Source of the DNA: Parafilimonas sp.
Lineage (GTDB): Bacteria; Bacteroidota; Bacteroidia; Chitinophagales; Chitinophagaceae
Length of the DNA: 48,860 nucleotides
Assembly (NCBI GenBank): GCA_019247895.1
Contig: JAFBAF010000102.1
Coordinates: 1-48,860, forward strand
Reading direction: 5' to 3'
Shown: in pieces, positions 30,015-39,102 of the stretch
How the letters are laid out: each line of letters starts with the position of its first letter
Position numbering within the stretch: position 1 is the first letter of the stretch
Translations under genes and position numbers: made by a program
The notes under the pieces: model-generated
The model's input: the letters and a program-made list of their open reading frames with translations, nothing else
Told to the model about the DNA's origin: nothing
Databases searched by the model: none

Positions 30015-30410
30015 TTATGGCCCGAGTTTCTTAAATATTTCTTTCATTGTGCCCGGGTCTATCGCTTTCATTTCTATAAGCCGCAATGCTTTCACCATTT
30101 TAAGCGTTGAAGTTTTATATTCAAGAAAGTGAGCTGTTTTCAAATGCGATTCGTACGCTTCTTTATCGGCGTATATTTCCAGGAGCCGCACTTGTGTTGG
30201 ATTTTCTTTTTGATACATCGGGTAAATGCAAATCACTCCGGGTTCTAATTTTACTGATGCACGGGATTCTGCCTGTAAGATATTTGTATATTGTTCAAAA
30301 TAGTTTGAATCGATTTCGATTTCTGCTATACGAATCATCATATTATTTTTTTGTGCAGACATGCTGGTATATAAAAACAGTACTGGTATTATAATTAAAC
30401 AATATTTCAC
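30015..30410 (-). CDS. Antibiotic biosynthesis monooxygenase-like (quinol monooxygenase) protein, exported
   Basis: AEIEIDSNYFEQYTNILQAESRASVKLEPGVICIYPMYQKENPTQVRLLEIYADKEAYESHLKTAHFLEYK. Confidence 0.88.
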   Translation of the reverse strand: MKYCLIIIPVLFLYTSMSAQKNNMMIRIAEIEIDSNYFEQYTNILQAESRASVKLEPGVICIYPMYQKENPTQVRLLEIYADKEAYESHLKTAHFLEYKTSTLKMVKALRLIEMKAIDPGTMKEIFKKLGP

Positions 30411-30565
30411 GCTAAATTATTTTCTAATTAAAACGAGCTTACTTGAAACTTTCGTTTTCTTGCCTTTCGCTTATTAAATGTTGCAGTGCTAAAGTTATAA
30501 ACTAAACATAAAATAATGTTGCAAGCTTATAACCTGGTTATATAACTATCTTTTATCTTTATTAA

Positions 30566-30997
30566 ATGAATAAAGATGGCCCCGTTTTAATAATTGAAGA
30601 CGACCTTGACGACCAATTTCTTCTTGAAGAAATCTTTAAAGAATTAAAGTATTCCAATAAAATTATTTTTTTTGCTGATGGCGAAGCAGCACTGGAATTT
30701 TTAATTCACGGCGATCAAAACCCTTTTCTTATTCTTTCGGATATTAATTTACCAAAACTTAACGGCATACAACTTAGACAAAAATTAAAAACAGATGCTA
30801 ACCTGCATCTGAAATGCATTCCCTATTTATTCTTTACTACTATTGGTAATCACAGGGCGGTAATTGAGGCTTACAGCACCTCTGTACAGGGATTTTTTAC
30901 AAAGCCTAACTCGTATAATGAGTTGCGGGAGCAGATACAAATTATTATGGATTACTGGAAGCATTGCTCAGCGCCTAACTATTTTTTAAGTTCATAA
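30566..30997 (+). CDS. Stand-alone response regulator receiver protein
   Basis: VLIIEDDLDDQFLL, LILSDINLPKLNGIQL, FFTTIGN...QGFFTKP. Confidence 0.93.
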   Translation: MNKDGPVLIIEDDLDDQFLLEEIFKELKYSNKIIFFADGEAALEFLIHGDQNPFLILSDINLPKLNGIQLRQKLKTDANLHLKCIPYLFFTTIGNHRAVIEAYSTSVQGFFTKPNSYNELREQIQIIMDYWKHCSAPNYFLSS

Positions 30998-31077
30998 CCG
31001 TCCTTTTCTTTTATTATCTCACACAAAATATTGCAGAATTATATCTTGTTTAACTGCAATAAAATAAGCATTCCATT

Positions 31078-31188
31078 TTATTTCTTTGGCCTTGTGAGCA
31101 GTTCGCCAGAATTAAATAACTTCCATTGTCCTTCAGAAATTACTTCTACAGAACCATCTTTAATTTTAATGGCAATCGATTCATGCAT
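31078..31188 (-). CDS. 36-aa small ORF following the cupin gene, same frame
   Basis: MHESIAIKIKDGSVEVISEGQWKLFNSGELLTRPKK, starting 9 nt after the cupin stop codon; not in the ORF track (too short). Confidence 0.3.
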   Translation of the reverse strand: MHESIAIKIKDGSVEVISEGQWKLFNSGELLTRPKK

Positions 31189-31197
31189 TGGATTGGC

Positions 31198-31788
31198 TTA
31201 AAATTTAAGCGGAGGACCAACGATCTCCATCCCGTGTTTTCTCCAGAGCTCTTTTAACGTTTCCTGGTTTTTTGGAATCGAGGGCCCCAGTTTGCTCATT
31301 TCTTTAAAGAAATCCTCCATCAGACCAGCGGGTTGAAAAAGCACCAGCATTTGGCCTTCACCTTCGCTGGTTTTTGCAAACGCATGCGGAATCGTTCGGG
31401 GCGCAAATGCAGAATCACCCGGTTTTAAAGTAAAGGTATCATCAGCAACTTTCACAATAAACTCTCCTTTGATAATATAAAACCATTCGTCCTGGCTATA
31501 ATGAAGATGATACGCGGGGCCACCTTTCTCCTCACGGATGGTATCATAAATGAGCAAATCACCGTCCGTGTCTTTCGACGAAACTTTGCAGCTGAAATGT
31601 CCACCCATGATTAGAAGCTCTTCCTGGTAGCGGTCTTTGTTTGCTTCTACTTTAAAGCCTTTGTTAGGCCGGTTTTTTGAAAAGCCTTTCGCTTCCGCGG
31701 CAAGCGCTGAAGCCACAAGGGGAAACTGAAGAAACAAGCGACGATTCATTAATTTTTGTTTTAATGGTGAATTGTTTTTTTCGTCCAA
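31198..31788 (-). CDS. Cupin-domain protein, exported
   Basis: GPAYHLHYSQDEWFYIIKGEFIVKVADDTFTLKPGDSAFAPRTIPHAFA. Confidence 0.9.
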   Translation of the reverse strand: MDEKNNSPLKQKLMNRRLFLQFPLVASALAAEAKGFSKNRPNKGFKVEANKDRYQEELLIMGGHFSCKVSSKDTDGDLLIYDTIREEKGGPAYHLHYSQDEWFYIIKGEFIVKVADDTFTLKPGDSAFAPRTIPHAFAKTSEGEGQMLVLFQPAGLMEDFFKEMSKLGPSIPKNQETLKELWRKHGMEIVGPPLKF

Positions 31789-32064
31789 AGCAGCTAATGT
31801 TTAAAGCTTATCAAATTGCAATAGACATATTTTATTTGAAGTTCAAGTGAGGAAAGCTGTATTCCACTTACTACTAATTAATTAGAGATATGCTGATTAT
31901 GAGGAGCGGAAATATTTTACGCAGATCGAGTTATTCCTGCTACAGCATTATTTATCGCCACTGAAACAGCCGCATCTCTCATAACGCAGGGTCTCTGCCA
32001 TATAATAAGCTTTGCTGTAAAGATCCGGATCAATAAAGTCATGCATTGAAAACGAAGCCAACGG

Positions 32065-33681
32065 TTACCTCGCAACAATCATTTGTTTGGTTCCTGATAA
32101 TTTTCCGTCAACATATAAAGAATAGTTGTACGCACCAGCCGCAAGCAGGTCTGCATTTACTTCCAAACTTCCTTTTCCTTTTGCTGTTATATTTACTTCT
32201 TTTAGTGCTTTTCCCGATTTATCACTTACTATAATTTTTGCTGAAGTATATATTTCAGGCAATACATAATTAATGGTAGTAGAGTTGTTGAACGGATTTG
32301 GAACATTTTGTGCAAGCATTGCGGTTCCCGGTATCTTGCTCGCAACGGCATTAGTGCCACTGATCATCGCTTTCATCTCATTTATCTGTCTTTGTAAATC
32401 AGCGTTTATACTTTGCTGCGCGTCTACTTTGGTTTTTAAATCCTCATTTTGCTTGCTTAGCTCCTGCACTGCTTTAACAAGCGGCACCACAAACTCTGCA
32501 TAACGCAACCCGTAAAGATCTTTGTCAGACTTGGCAGCATCCACACCGCTAAAATTATAGTTCAATGACTTTGCAGCCTTTTCTACATCTTGCGCAATAA
32601 ACCCGGAGTAAACGATCTGTTCTTTAATTTTTTGTGCCTGCAGGGTCTGTGCTGAAGCCATAATAGCTTTACCATTTTTATCGCGAATATCAGACCTGCC
32701 AGTAATTTTATTTGCCGCATCAATATCAAGATTATATGTAACCGCATTGAGTTTGTTAATAAAGGCTAACCCCGGAACATTGGCTTTAATATTCTTTTTA
32801 ACCCTGCCATCTGAAATGTTGCTCCAGTTAACATAACCGCCTATGCTGGTAACATCACCGTTGCCAATACGCACCTGGTTGCTTGCGGTTATCAATGCGC
32901 CATATCCAAATGCTGAGCTGTTAGACAGGTTTGGAGTACCAAAATATACATCCGCTCCATATCCTACCGCGGTAAGATCATTCCCCGTTCCATTTCCCGA
33001 AAGCGCATACTCGCCAACGGCTGTATTCTCGTTGCCTGAAGTATTGTTTTGCATGGCACTATAACCAAGTGCTGTGTTATCCTGACCGCCCTGGTTGCTA
33101 AGCAAGGCTAATACCCCGTTGGCGGTATTTTGAGAACCAGTCGTATTGCTTTTCAGAGCTACAGAACCTGTTGCCGTATTGTTGGAACCCGTGTTGTTAT
33201 ACAGGCTGTAATAACCGATAGCAGTATTGTCGGCTCCTGTAGTGTTATAGTACAATGCGCGGCTGCCATAAGCAACATTATCGTACCCGGCATCGTTACT
33301 GGTAAGTGCCTGGTAACCGGTAGCTATATTGTCGCTTCCAAGTGTTAAAGAAGAAAGCGCTGAGTAACCGTTGGCGATATTGTACGTACCGGTAGTAGTA
33401 CTGTTACCGGCCAATGGGCCAATGAACTGGTTGATATGATTTACATCAAAGCTTACTACCGTGTAGCCGCCACTGCGAAGGCTGCCCGTGAAATATATAT
33501 TTCGCCAACCCTTATTGGCATTGCCAAGGTCGCGCTTATTGTCTTGACTTGGTAATAAATGCTGGTTTATCTTAGTAGGTGAAGTAAGATTTGATAAAGA
33601 CTGGTTTGCCTGTGCAAGGATAGTTTCACTGCATGTGATCGAAATGAAATAAAGGATAAGATGCAGAAAGTTTAGTTTCAT
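32065..33681 (-). CDS. Secreted fibre-like protein: YadA/tail-fibre head repeats, S74 endosialidase-chaperone domain, coiled coil, T9SS sorting domain
   Basis: Repeats of the form xxNTAxGxxALxxNxxG; SDGRVKKNIKANVPGLAFINKLNAVTYNLD and SGFIAQDVEKA; C-terminal VPNPFNNSTTINYVLP...KQMIVAR. Confidence 0.9.
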   Translation of the reverse strand: MKLNFLHLILYFISITCSETILAQANQSLSNLTSPTKINQHLLPSQDNKRDLGNANKGWRNIYFTGSLRSGGYTVVSFDVNHINQFIGPLAGNSTTTGTYNIANGYSALSSLTLGSDNIATGYQALTSNDAGYDNVAYGSRALYYNTTGADNTAIGYYSLYNNTGSNNTATGSVALKSNTTGSQNTANGVLALLSNQGGQDNTALGYSAMQNNTSGNENTAVGEYALSGNGTGNDLTAVGYGADVYFGTPNLSNSSAFGYGALITASNQVRIGNGDVTSIGGYVNWSNISDGRVKKNIKANVPGLAFINKLNAVTYNLDIDAANKITGRSDIRDKNGKAIMASAQTLQAQKIKEQIVYSGFIAQDVEKAAKSLNYNFSGVDAAKSDKDLYGLRYAEFVVPLVKAVQELSKQNEDLKTKVDAQQSINADLQRQINEMKAMISGTNAVASKIPGTAMLAQNVPNPFNNSTTINYVLPEIYTSAKIIVSDKSGKALKEVNITAKGKGSLEVNADLLAAGAYNYSLYVDGKLSGTKQMIVAR

Positions 33682-33910
33682 AATTACGGTTTAAAAATTT
33701 ATAAAAATTAAAAATAGCAATAAAACTGTAATATTTATTATGGTTTAAACTAAGTGCTGAAGCATTATAAGACCAGCGCTGTTTAAAGACTTTTATCGTT
33801 TGCAAAATTGTATTATTTATACATTGTCATAAGCATTCTTACTTTACCAACTTCTGCATAGTTGCTAAACTTAGCATACGAATGGTATACCTTTACAAAA
33901 AGTAATCGGC

Positions 33911-34828
33911 ATGTCATCTGCTGGTGATAAAATATTTCTTGATGAATTTTCAAAAGCCCTAAAGAAAAATGCTAAAGACGGTGTAATAAACCTCGATGAA
34001 AAATTTGTACAACAGTTTAATTTTTTTGCCCAGAAATACGAGAACATAATAAGGATAACGGGCAATATAATTCCTACAAATAAATGGTCGTATCATCGTA
34101 TTTGCATAGTTACAAATGGCTTTGCTAATTATACCTGCGGCATTTATAAGTTTAAGGCCGTAAAGAATACATTATTTGTTTTGCCTGCAAATATTCCCGC
34201 CAGCAGCGAATGGAGTGATGATGGAAAAGGACTTGCAATTGTGTTTAATCGCGACTTCTTTATTCAACACAAATTTTCTCCCGCACATTTTGAAGATAAA
34301 ACGATCCTGCAATTTACGGTGCCGCCCTGCATTAACGTTTCAGATGAAAAGGCGGGGGAAGTAAAAAAAATATTCATAGAAGTTTTGAAAGAATATGAAA
34401 GCGATAACCTGCATAAATATCAATTGATCGCTTTAAAAGTTCTTGAGCTGTTTATAATCATTGAAAGACTGTATGAAGAAAAAACAGCATTAAAGAACAA
34501 TGGCAAAAACTTTGATATCATAAGAAAGTTCACACAGCTTATAGAAAAAAATATAAGGCAGCACCACGGTGTTACATTCTACGCTGCTCAGTTGCATATT
34601 CATCCCAATCATCTTAACGCAATAATAAAAGCACGAACGGGTTTAACTGCTAAAGAATGTATTCAAACACGCTTATTGCTCGAGATAAAATTTCTTTTGC
34701 ATTCAACAAACATGTCAATTAAAGAAGTTGCAAACCAGCTTGGCTTCGGTAATCCGTATTACCTCACAGTTTTTTTTAAAAGGTACCAGGGTATTTCGCC
34801 GGCTGCCTACAGGCACTCTTTTACTTGA
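33911..34828 (+). CDS. AraC-family transcriptional regulator
   Basis: C-terminal HTH: LHIHPNHLNAIIKARTGLTAKECIQTRLLLEIKFLLHSTNMSIKEVANQLGFGNPYYLTVFFKRYQGISPAAYR. Confidence 0.94.
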   Translation: MSSAGDKIFLDEFSKALKKNAKDGVINLDEKFVQQFNFFAQKYENIIRITGNIIPTNKWSYHRICIVTNGFANYTCGIYKFKAVKNTLFVLPANIPASSEWSDDGKGLAIVFNRDFFIQHKFSPAHFEDKTILQFTVPPCINVSDEKAGEVKKIFIEVLKEYESDNLHKYQLIALKVLELFIIIERLYEEKTALKNNGKNFDIIRKFTQLIEKNIRQHHGVTFYAAQLHIHPNHLNAIIKARTGLTAKECIQTRLLLEIKFLLHSTNMSIKEVANQLGFGNPYYLTVFFKRYQGISPAAYRHSFT

Positions 34829-34943
34829 AAATAGCAAGGCTTACTTTGATTTTTAAAAGTACCGGCACTTAATACAAGGCAACTTTGCATTTACGATAAA
34901 GCGTGAGCATACTTATAGCAAAGCTTTTCCTGAGGTTAAGAAC

Positions 34944-35366
34944 ATGCAAAGAGAAAACACTAACAATTTTATTATTGTTGACGACAACCCCATCGACATT
35001 ACCCTGTGTACTGCAATGATTAAAAAGGTAGTTAAAGATGCAGATATAATATCTTTTGAATTTCCACAAAAAGCATTTGCATACATTCAGAACGAAATGG
35101 ATAATGCCGCAAAAGATTTCACCACATTTCTGTTTCTTGATTTAAACATGCCGATATGGGACGGGTTTGAATTTCTTGACAACTTTTTGCAGTTGGGCGA
35201 AACAACAAGGGAAAAGTTTAAGATAATTGTGCTTTCGGTTTGTCATGACAGGAGAGAAAAACAAAGGGCCCTGAATTACCCTTGCGTATTGCAATACATT
35301 GAAAAGCCTCTTACAATAAATATGATTCATTCACTCGTTAATAAGCAGCAGGAAACCGGGCTTTAA
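34944..35366 (+). CDS. Stand-alone response regulator receiver protein
   Basis: NFIIVDDNPIDITLC, TFLFLDLNMPIWDGFEFL, QYIEKPLTINMI. Confidence 0.92.
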   Translation: MQRENTNNFIIVDDNPIDITLCTAMIKKVVKDADIISFEFPQKAFAYIQNEMDNAAKDFTTFLFLDLNMPIWDGFEFLDNFLQLGETTREKFKIIVLSVCHDRREKQRALNYPCVLQYIEKPLTINMIHSLVNKQQETGL

Positions 35367-35375
35367 TCATCCAAA

Positions 35376-35444
35376 CGCCTGGCGTGGTACCGGCCAGGCT
35401 CGCAACTTCGCCGAGAGGCCGGAGCACTTCGCGAAGCCGGGGAA
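35376..35444. repeat. GC-rich palindromic intergenic segment
   Basis: gcctggc...gccaggc (7-bp stem) and ccggagcacttcgcgaagccgg (contains the palindrome cttcgcgaag); 49 of 69 bases are G/C by hand count, in an AT-rich neighbourhood. Confidence 0.75.
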
Positions 35445-35585
35445 GCATCTTTTGATTCAGTAATGGAATAATCGCTTTAAAAAAACAATTTTTGGTTCAA
35501 TCTATACTTCGACCGCAATGTTCTTGCTTGCGCAGATGGCTTTGATGAAGAAACATCGTGTAGAAGAAAAGTATATAATCACCTT

Positions 35586-36899
35586 ATGACTATCCCCTCC
35601 CAAACTTATAAGCAGTTCTTTGATGATAGTCCGGTGCCGATGTACATCTACGATGCTGAGACCTTTCAATTCATCGCGGTAAACAATGCGGCACTAAAAC
35701 AATATGGTTACACAAAAGAAGAATTTCTTTCTCTTGATGCAACCAGGATTCGTCCCGTAAACGATATTGCTTCGTTCAAAGCTGCCAATATTGGTGTGCC
35801 GGGCAGCTATTTCGATTTTGGAAACTGGCTTCATAGTAAAAAGAATCTTGAGATTTTTTATGTACAAGTCTATGCCTACAGAACGCAATTTGAAGGCAGG
35901 GAGGTAACAATTGTAAAAGCCATTGATGTTGACAAAAAGGTAAAAGCAGAAAAAGTGCTTTCCGAAAAGAATGCAGAAATAGCCGACATCCTGGAAAGTA
36001 TCACAGATGGTTTTTACACGCTTAATAATAAATGGGAGATAACCTATTTTAATAAAACGGCGGAACGGGTACTTTGCTGCAAACGGGAAGACGTTACAGG
36101 GAAAAATATCTGGGACTATTTCCCGCGGTCAAGGGAAGGAAGATTTTATGAAGAATACCAGCGTGCGATGAATGAACGAGTAAGCATTCAGTTTGAAGAA
36201 TACTATGCGCCATTAGGTGTATGGGGCGCTATCAGCGTTTATCCTTCAAGGGATGGTATTGCGGTATACTTTGTAGATATTACGGAACAGAAAAAAATAC
36301 AGGAAAAAATATACATAGATGAGCAGAACTTAAGAGCTATTATTGATAATACCGATGATGCAATATGGTCCATAGACCTAGACTACCAGTTTATTTCTGC
36401 GAACACTGCTTTTTGGCAAAAATTGAAGGCGGCCTTTGGAATACAGGAAGGAACGCTCTCAAAAGATGATTTTGATAAAAAAATATTCAAAGAATGGGAA
36501 GTGTACTACCAGCGAGCCTTTGCAGGTGAGGCTTTCAGTATAGTACGTACAAATGAAATTAAAGGAAAAAGGAGCTATGAAGAAGTTCGGTTTAATCCTA
36601 TCCGCAACAAACAACAGCAAGTGATTGGAATTAGCTGCTTTTCCCGGGATGTTACCGAACTATACCTGTATCTGCAGAAGATTGAAATCCAAAACGAGCA
36701 GCTCAAAAAAATTGCATGGGTGCAGTCTCATGAACTCAGGGTTCCCGTAGCAAATATCCTGGGCCTATCCACTTTATTTGACATGGAGAACCACGGCAAC
36801 TGTTCGAATAAGGAGATACTGGAATTAATTATTAAAAGCACAGAACAACTCGATCAGCTTATAAGGAAAGTTGTTAACTATTCGAATGACATAAGCTAG
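35586..36899 (+). CDS. Multi-PAS sensor protein ending after a HisKA-like H-box (no HATPase_c domain)
   Basis: PAS segments (YKQFFDDSPVPMYIYDAETFQFIAVNNAALKQYGY; ILESITDGFYTLNNKWEITYFN; IDNTDDAIWSIDLDYQFISAN); ends QSHELRVPVANILGLSTLF...VVNYSNDIS*. Confidence 0.9.
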   Translation: MTIPSQTYKQFFDDSPVPMYIYDAETFQFIAVNNAALKQYGYTKEEFLSLDATRIRPVNDIASFKAANIGVPGSYFDFGNWLHSKKNLEIFYVQVYAYRTQFEGREVTIVKAIDVDKKVKAEKVLSEKNAEIADILESITDGFYTLNNKWEITYFNKTAERVLCCKREDVTGKNIWDYFPRSREGRFYEEYQRAMNERVSIQFEEYYAPLGVWGAISVYPSRDGIAVYFVDITEQKKIQEKIYIDEQNLRAIIDNTDDAIWSIDLDYQFISANTAFWQKLKAAFGIQEGTLSKDDFDKKIFKEWEVYYQRAFAGEAFSIVRTNEIKGKRSYEEVRFNPIRNKQQQVIGISCFSRDVTELYLYLQKIEIQNEQLKKIAWVQSHELRVPVANILGLSTLFDMENHGNCSNKEILELIIKSTEQLDQLIRKVVNYSNDIS

Positions 36900-36971
36900 C
36901 TTTTATTTTTAAAACCTGATTCGAAATCTGCAGCCATAGTTCAATTGCGTAAATGCTAAATGCAAAACCCT

Positions 36972-37447
36972 TTATTTCCCCAATTGTTTATCGATCTGTT
37001 TTACTTGTTGCGGTATTAATGCAATATTGTATAATCTGATTTCAGCAATTGAGCCATAAAAAAACTTTTGCTGATCGCCGCTTGCCGATTTGCCGATTAT
37101 TAAGTCATATTCGTTGTTCGTATAAATTCCACTGTGCTTCCACTTATCGGCAAAAGCATCGTTTATATATAATTTTACCCAAGCTCCATCATATGTGTAA
37201 ACAAGTTTATACCATTGTCCAATACTCAACAGTACCCGTTTAGCTTGTAGCTTCATTTTCGCAGGGGAAACCATCGCCTAAAACCTGTTACAGAATTGCC
37301 TCCAACGGCTAAACGATAAGAACCCCTAGACAGATAATCATAATCCACAAGAACAATAATGCCAGTACCAGAAAGATAGTTTGGCTTTACCAAGCTACTA
37401 TAGAAAATTGTGATGGCACCATTGATGGCGAATAACTCGCTCTTAAG
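36972..37447 (-). pseudogene. Remnant of a LamG/concanavalin A-like domain gene, split into two frames
   Basis: LLKSELFAINGAITIFYSSLVKPNYLSGTGIIVLVDYDYLSRGSYRLAVGGN...* (37447-37253), then GQWYKLVYTYDGAWVKLYINDAFADKWKHSGIYTNNEYDLIIGKSASGDQQKFFYGSIAEIRLYNIAL (37274-36972) in another frame. Confidence 0.6.
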
Positions 37448-37544
37448 TAACTACTGTACCAGCCTGATTACTGTTCGGCTAAACCTTAAAAGAAACTTAC
37501 ATTTTTATTTGGTTTTTTAAACAGTTCATATTGTGTGCAGGCAT

Positions 37545-38081
37545 TTAGAAAAGCTTCAATATTTGTTTATAAGTCCAGTCATTTCCCTTTTCAAAAAAAC
37601 TGTATGCTTTATCCCAATGGCTTCCTTGTCCCCAACCTACCATCGTAGAAATTATTTTGGTTTTATTATCGTCCACTTTTACGAATTGCAAAATTTCTTG
37701 CAGATTTTTATCTTCCTTTTTAGCTTCTGGTGGGAAGCTATTATTCAAATTCACTTTTAATGTGAGCATTTCATACTCTATGTAATTAATTATGTCAAGT
37801 TTTATTGAAGTGGTATCATCGACTGTTTTGTTCTCGGCATAATTGGTTCTGATTGAGCCGCCAATTTTCATGTCGATTTTTGCTACTGGTGCTATCCATT
37901 TTTTTAGTCCTTCATCTGTTGTAAAAAGCTTCCAGGTTTCTTTAATGTTTATAGGAACAATAATTGAAAGTTGTAAAACCTTTTCTCCGTATTGAGTAAC
38001 ATAAGAAGTATTAGCTACCTGAGCATTGAGATTATTAGAAATTAGATGTGCTAAAATAATTACTAAAAAGATTTTTTTCAT
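37545..38081 (-). CDS. SRPBCC/AHSA1-like protein with signal peptide
   Basis: LQLSIIVPINIKETWKLFTTDEGLKKWIAPVAKIDMKIGGSIRTNY; C-terminal GWGQGSHWDKAYSFFEKGNDWTYKQILKLF. Confidence 0.85.
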   Translation of the reverse strand: MKKIFLVIILAHLISNNLNAQVANTSYVTQYGEKVLQLSIIVPINIKETWKLFTTDEGLKKWIAPVAKIDMKIGGSIRTNYAENKTVDDTTSIKLDIINYIEYEMLTLKVNLNNSFPPEAKKEDKNLQEILQFVKVDDNKTKIISTMVGWGQGSHWDKAYSFFEKGNDWTYKQILKLF

Positions 38082-38316
38082 AGTGTTTCTAAATTTAAGT
38101 TGTCAATTGCTTGCAGACAATGTTGAAGTATTTGCTTACGGCAGTGCATTCGATGCTCGTCACGCTGGTGCCGAAGCTGATTTTTATTCTTTGCCGAAGA
38201 TAGCATTTGTTGCTCAATAGAATTCTGTCGCTCTGATAGCTGAAGATGAACAGCGTTGCCACTGTTGATGCTGCGTTGGGCCACCCCGCTGACGCAAAAC
38301 CGCTGTTAGCGAGGTT

Positions 38317-39102
38317 TTATCTTTCTAACTTAAATGGTCCTGTGTCAATCTCGCCTGAACCTTTCCAGCCCATGTATAGCCCTTCAAAACAATTTGCATG
38401 TCCATTCAATGCCGCTTGAAAGGCACCATAACGACCAATGTTTTGTACTTCATTAAAACTGCCGGTTAAAAAGTGCCTTGAGATTTCTCCCTTGATTAAA
38501 TACCTTTCATATTTACTAACATCAAGAATAAATTTAAAAGTGCTTTCATAGTGAAACACCTCTACTTCTTTTGTTTCAGGCTTATTGTATTCAGAGGAAC
38601 CTTTTCTACCCCATGTCGCTTTCCATTTTCCTCCTAATGTATATTTCGAAGGGTTAAATACTTGTGACTTAAGTTTAGTGCAAAATACTGAGACCGCAGA
38701 CTCTGGATTTGAATTGATTTTTGAAGCATCGTATTTACCTAAATTGATACCTATCAAATCCGTAGGAAGATGAAAATCTTTAATCAAATTATCAGGAGCA
38801 ATAATAAAGCAATTCTTTCTTCCCAATTTACCTGTGTATAACCCTAATTCATATAAAACATTGTCTCTAACAACACTTAGCTGTTCATTCTTTATTGTCG
38901 CTTTATCATCAGGCGAGAATACAAAAATTCCAAAATCAGACTCGTTTAACTTTGCAAGCAAATCGTCAATAGTTGTATTGCCGATTCCAAATACTCCCTC
39001 ACTCCATAAGTCAACATCAAAGCTGAAATCTAACTTCACTTTGATGTTTTCTGCAACTATTAAACCTTCTACTGAAGAACCAATAAATAGTTTAGGTTTC
39101 AT
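38317..39102 (-). CDS. CAP12/TIR-STING-type TIR (predicted nucleotide-binding) protein with an extra C-terminal beta-rich domain
   Basis: KLFIGSSVEGLIVAENIKVKLDFSFDVDLWSEGVFGIGNTTIDDLL, DFGIFVFSPDD and RDNVLYELGLYTGKLGRKNCFII with candidate catalytic Glu85; C-terminal GGKWKATWGRKG...GRYGAFQAALNG...GLYMGWKGSGEIDTGPFKLER. Confidence 0.85.
   Translation of the reverse strand: MKPKLFIGSSVEGLIVAENIKVKLDFSFDVDLWSEGVFGIGNTTIDDLLAKLNESDFGIFVFSPDDKATIKNEQLSVVRDNVLYELGLYTGKLGRKNCFIIAPDNLIKDFHLPTDLIGINLGKYDASKINSNPESAVSVFCTKLKSQVFNPSKYTLGGKWKATWGRKGSSEYNKPETKEVEVFHYESTFKFILDVSKYERYLIKGEISRHFLTGSFNEVQNIGRYGAFQAALNGHANCFEGLYMGWKGSGEIDTGPFKLER

Noticed and set aside
31930-32040. Minus-strand cagagaccctgcgttatgagag, compared with the ~130-bp repeat family (gcggaccctgcgctta)
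   Set aside because: Shared core is short and the rest does not align convincingly; could be chance.
38317-39102. A full CBASS or Pycsar operon around the TIR gene
   Set aside because: Neighbours are an SRPBCC protein and a small membrane protein; no CD-NTase, cyclase, E1/E2/JAB or HORMA/TRIP13 genes were recognised in the window.
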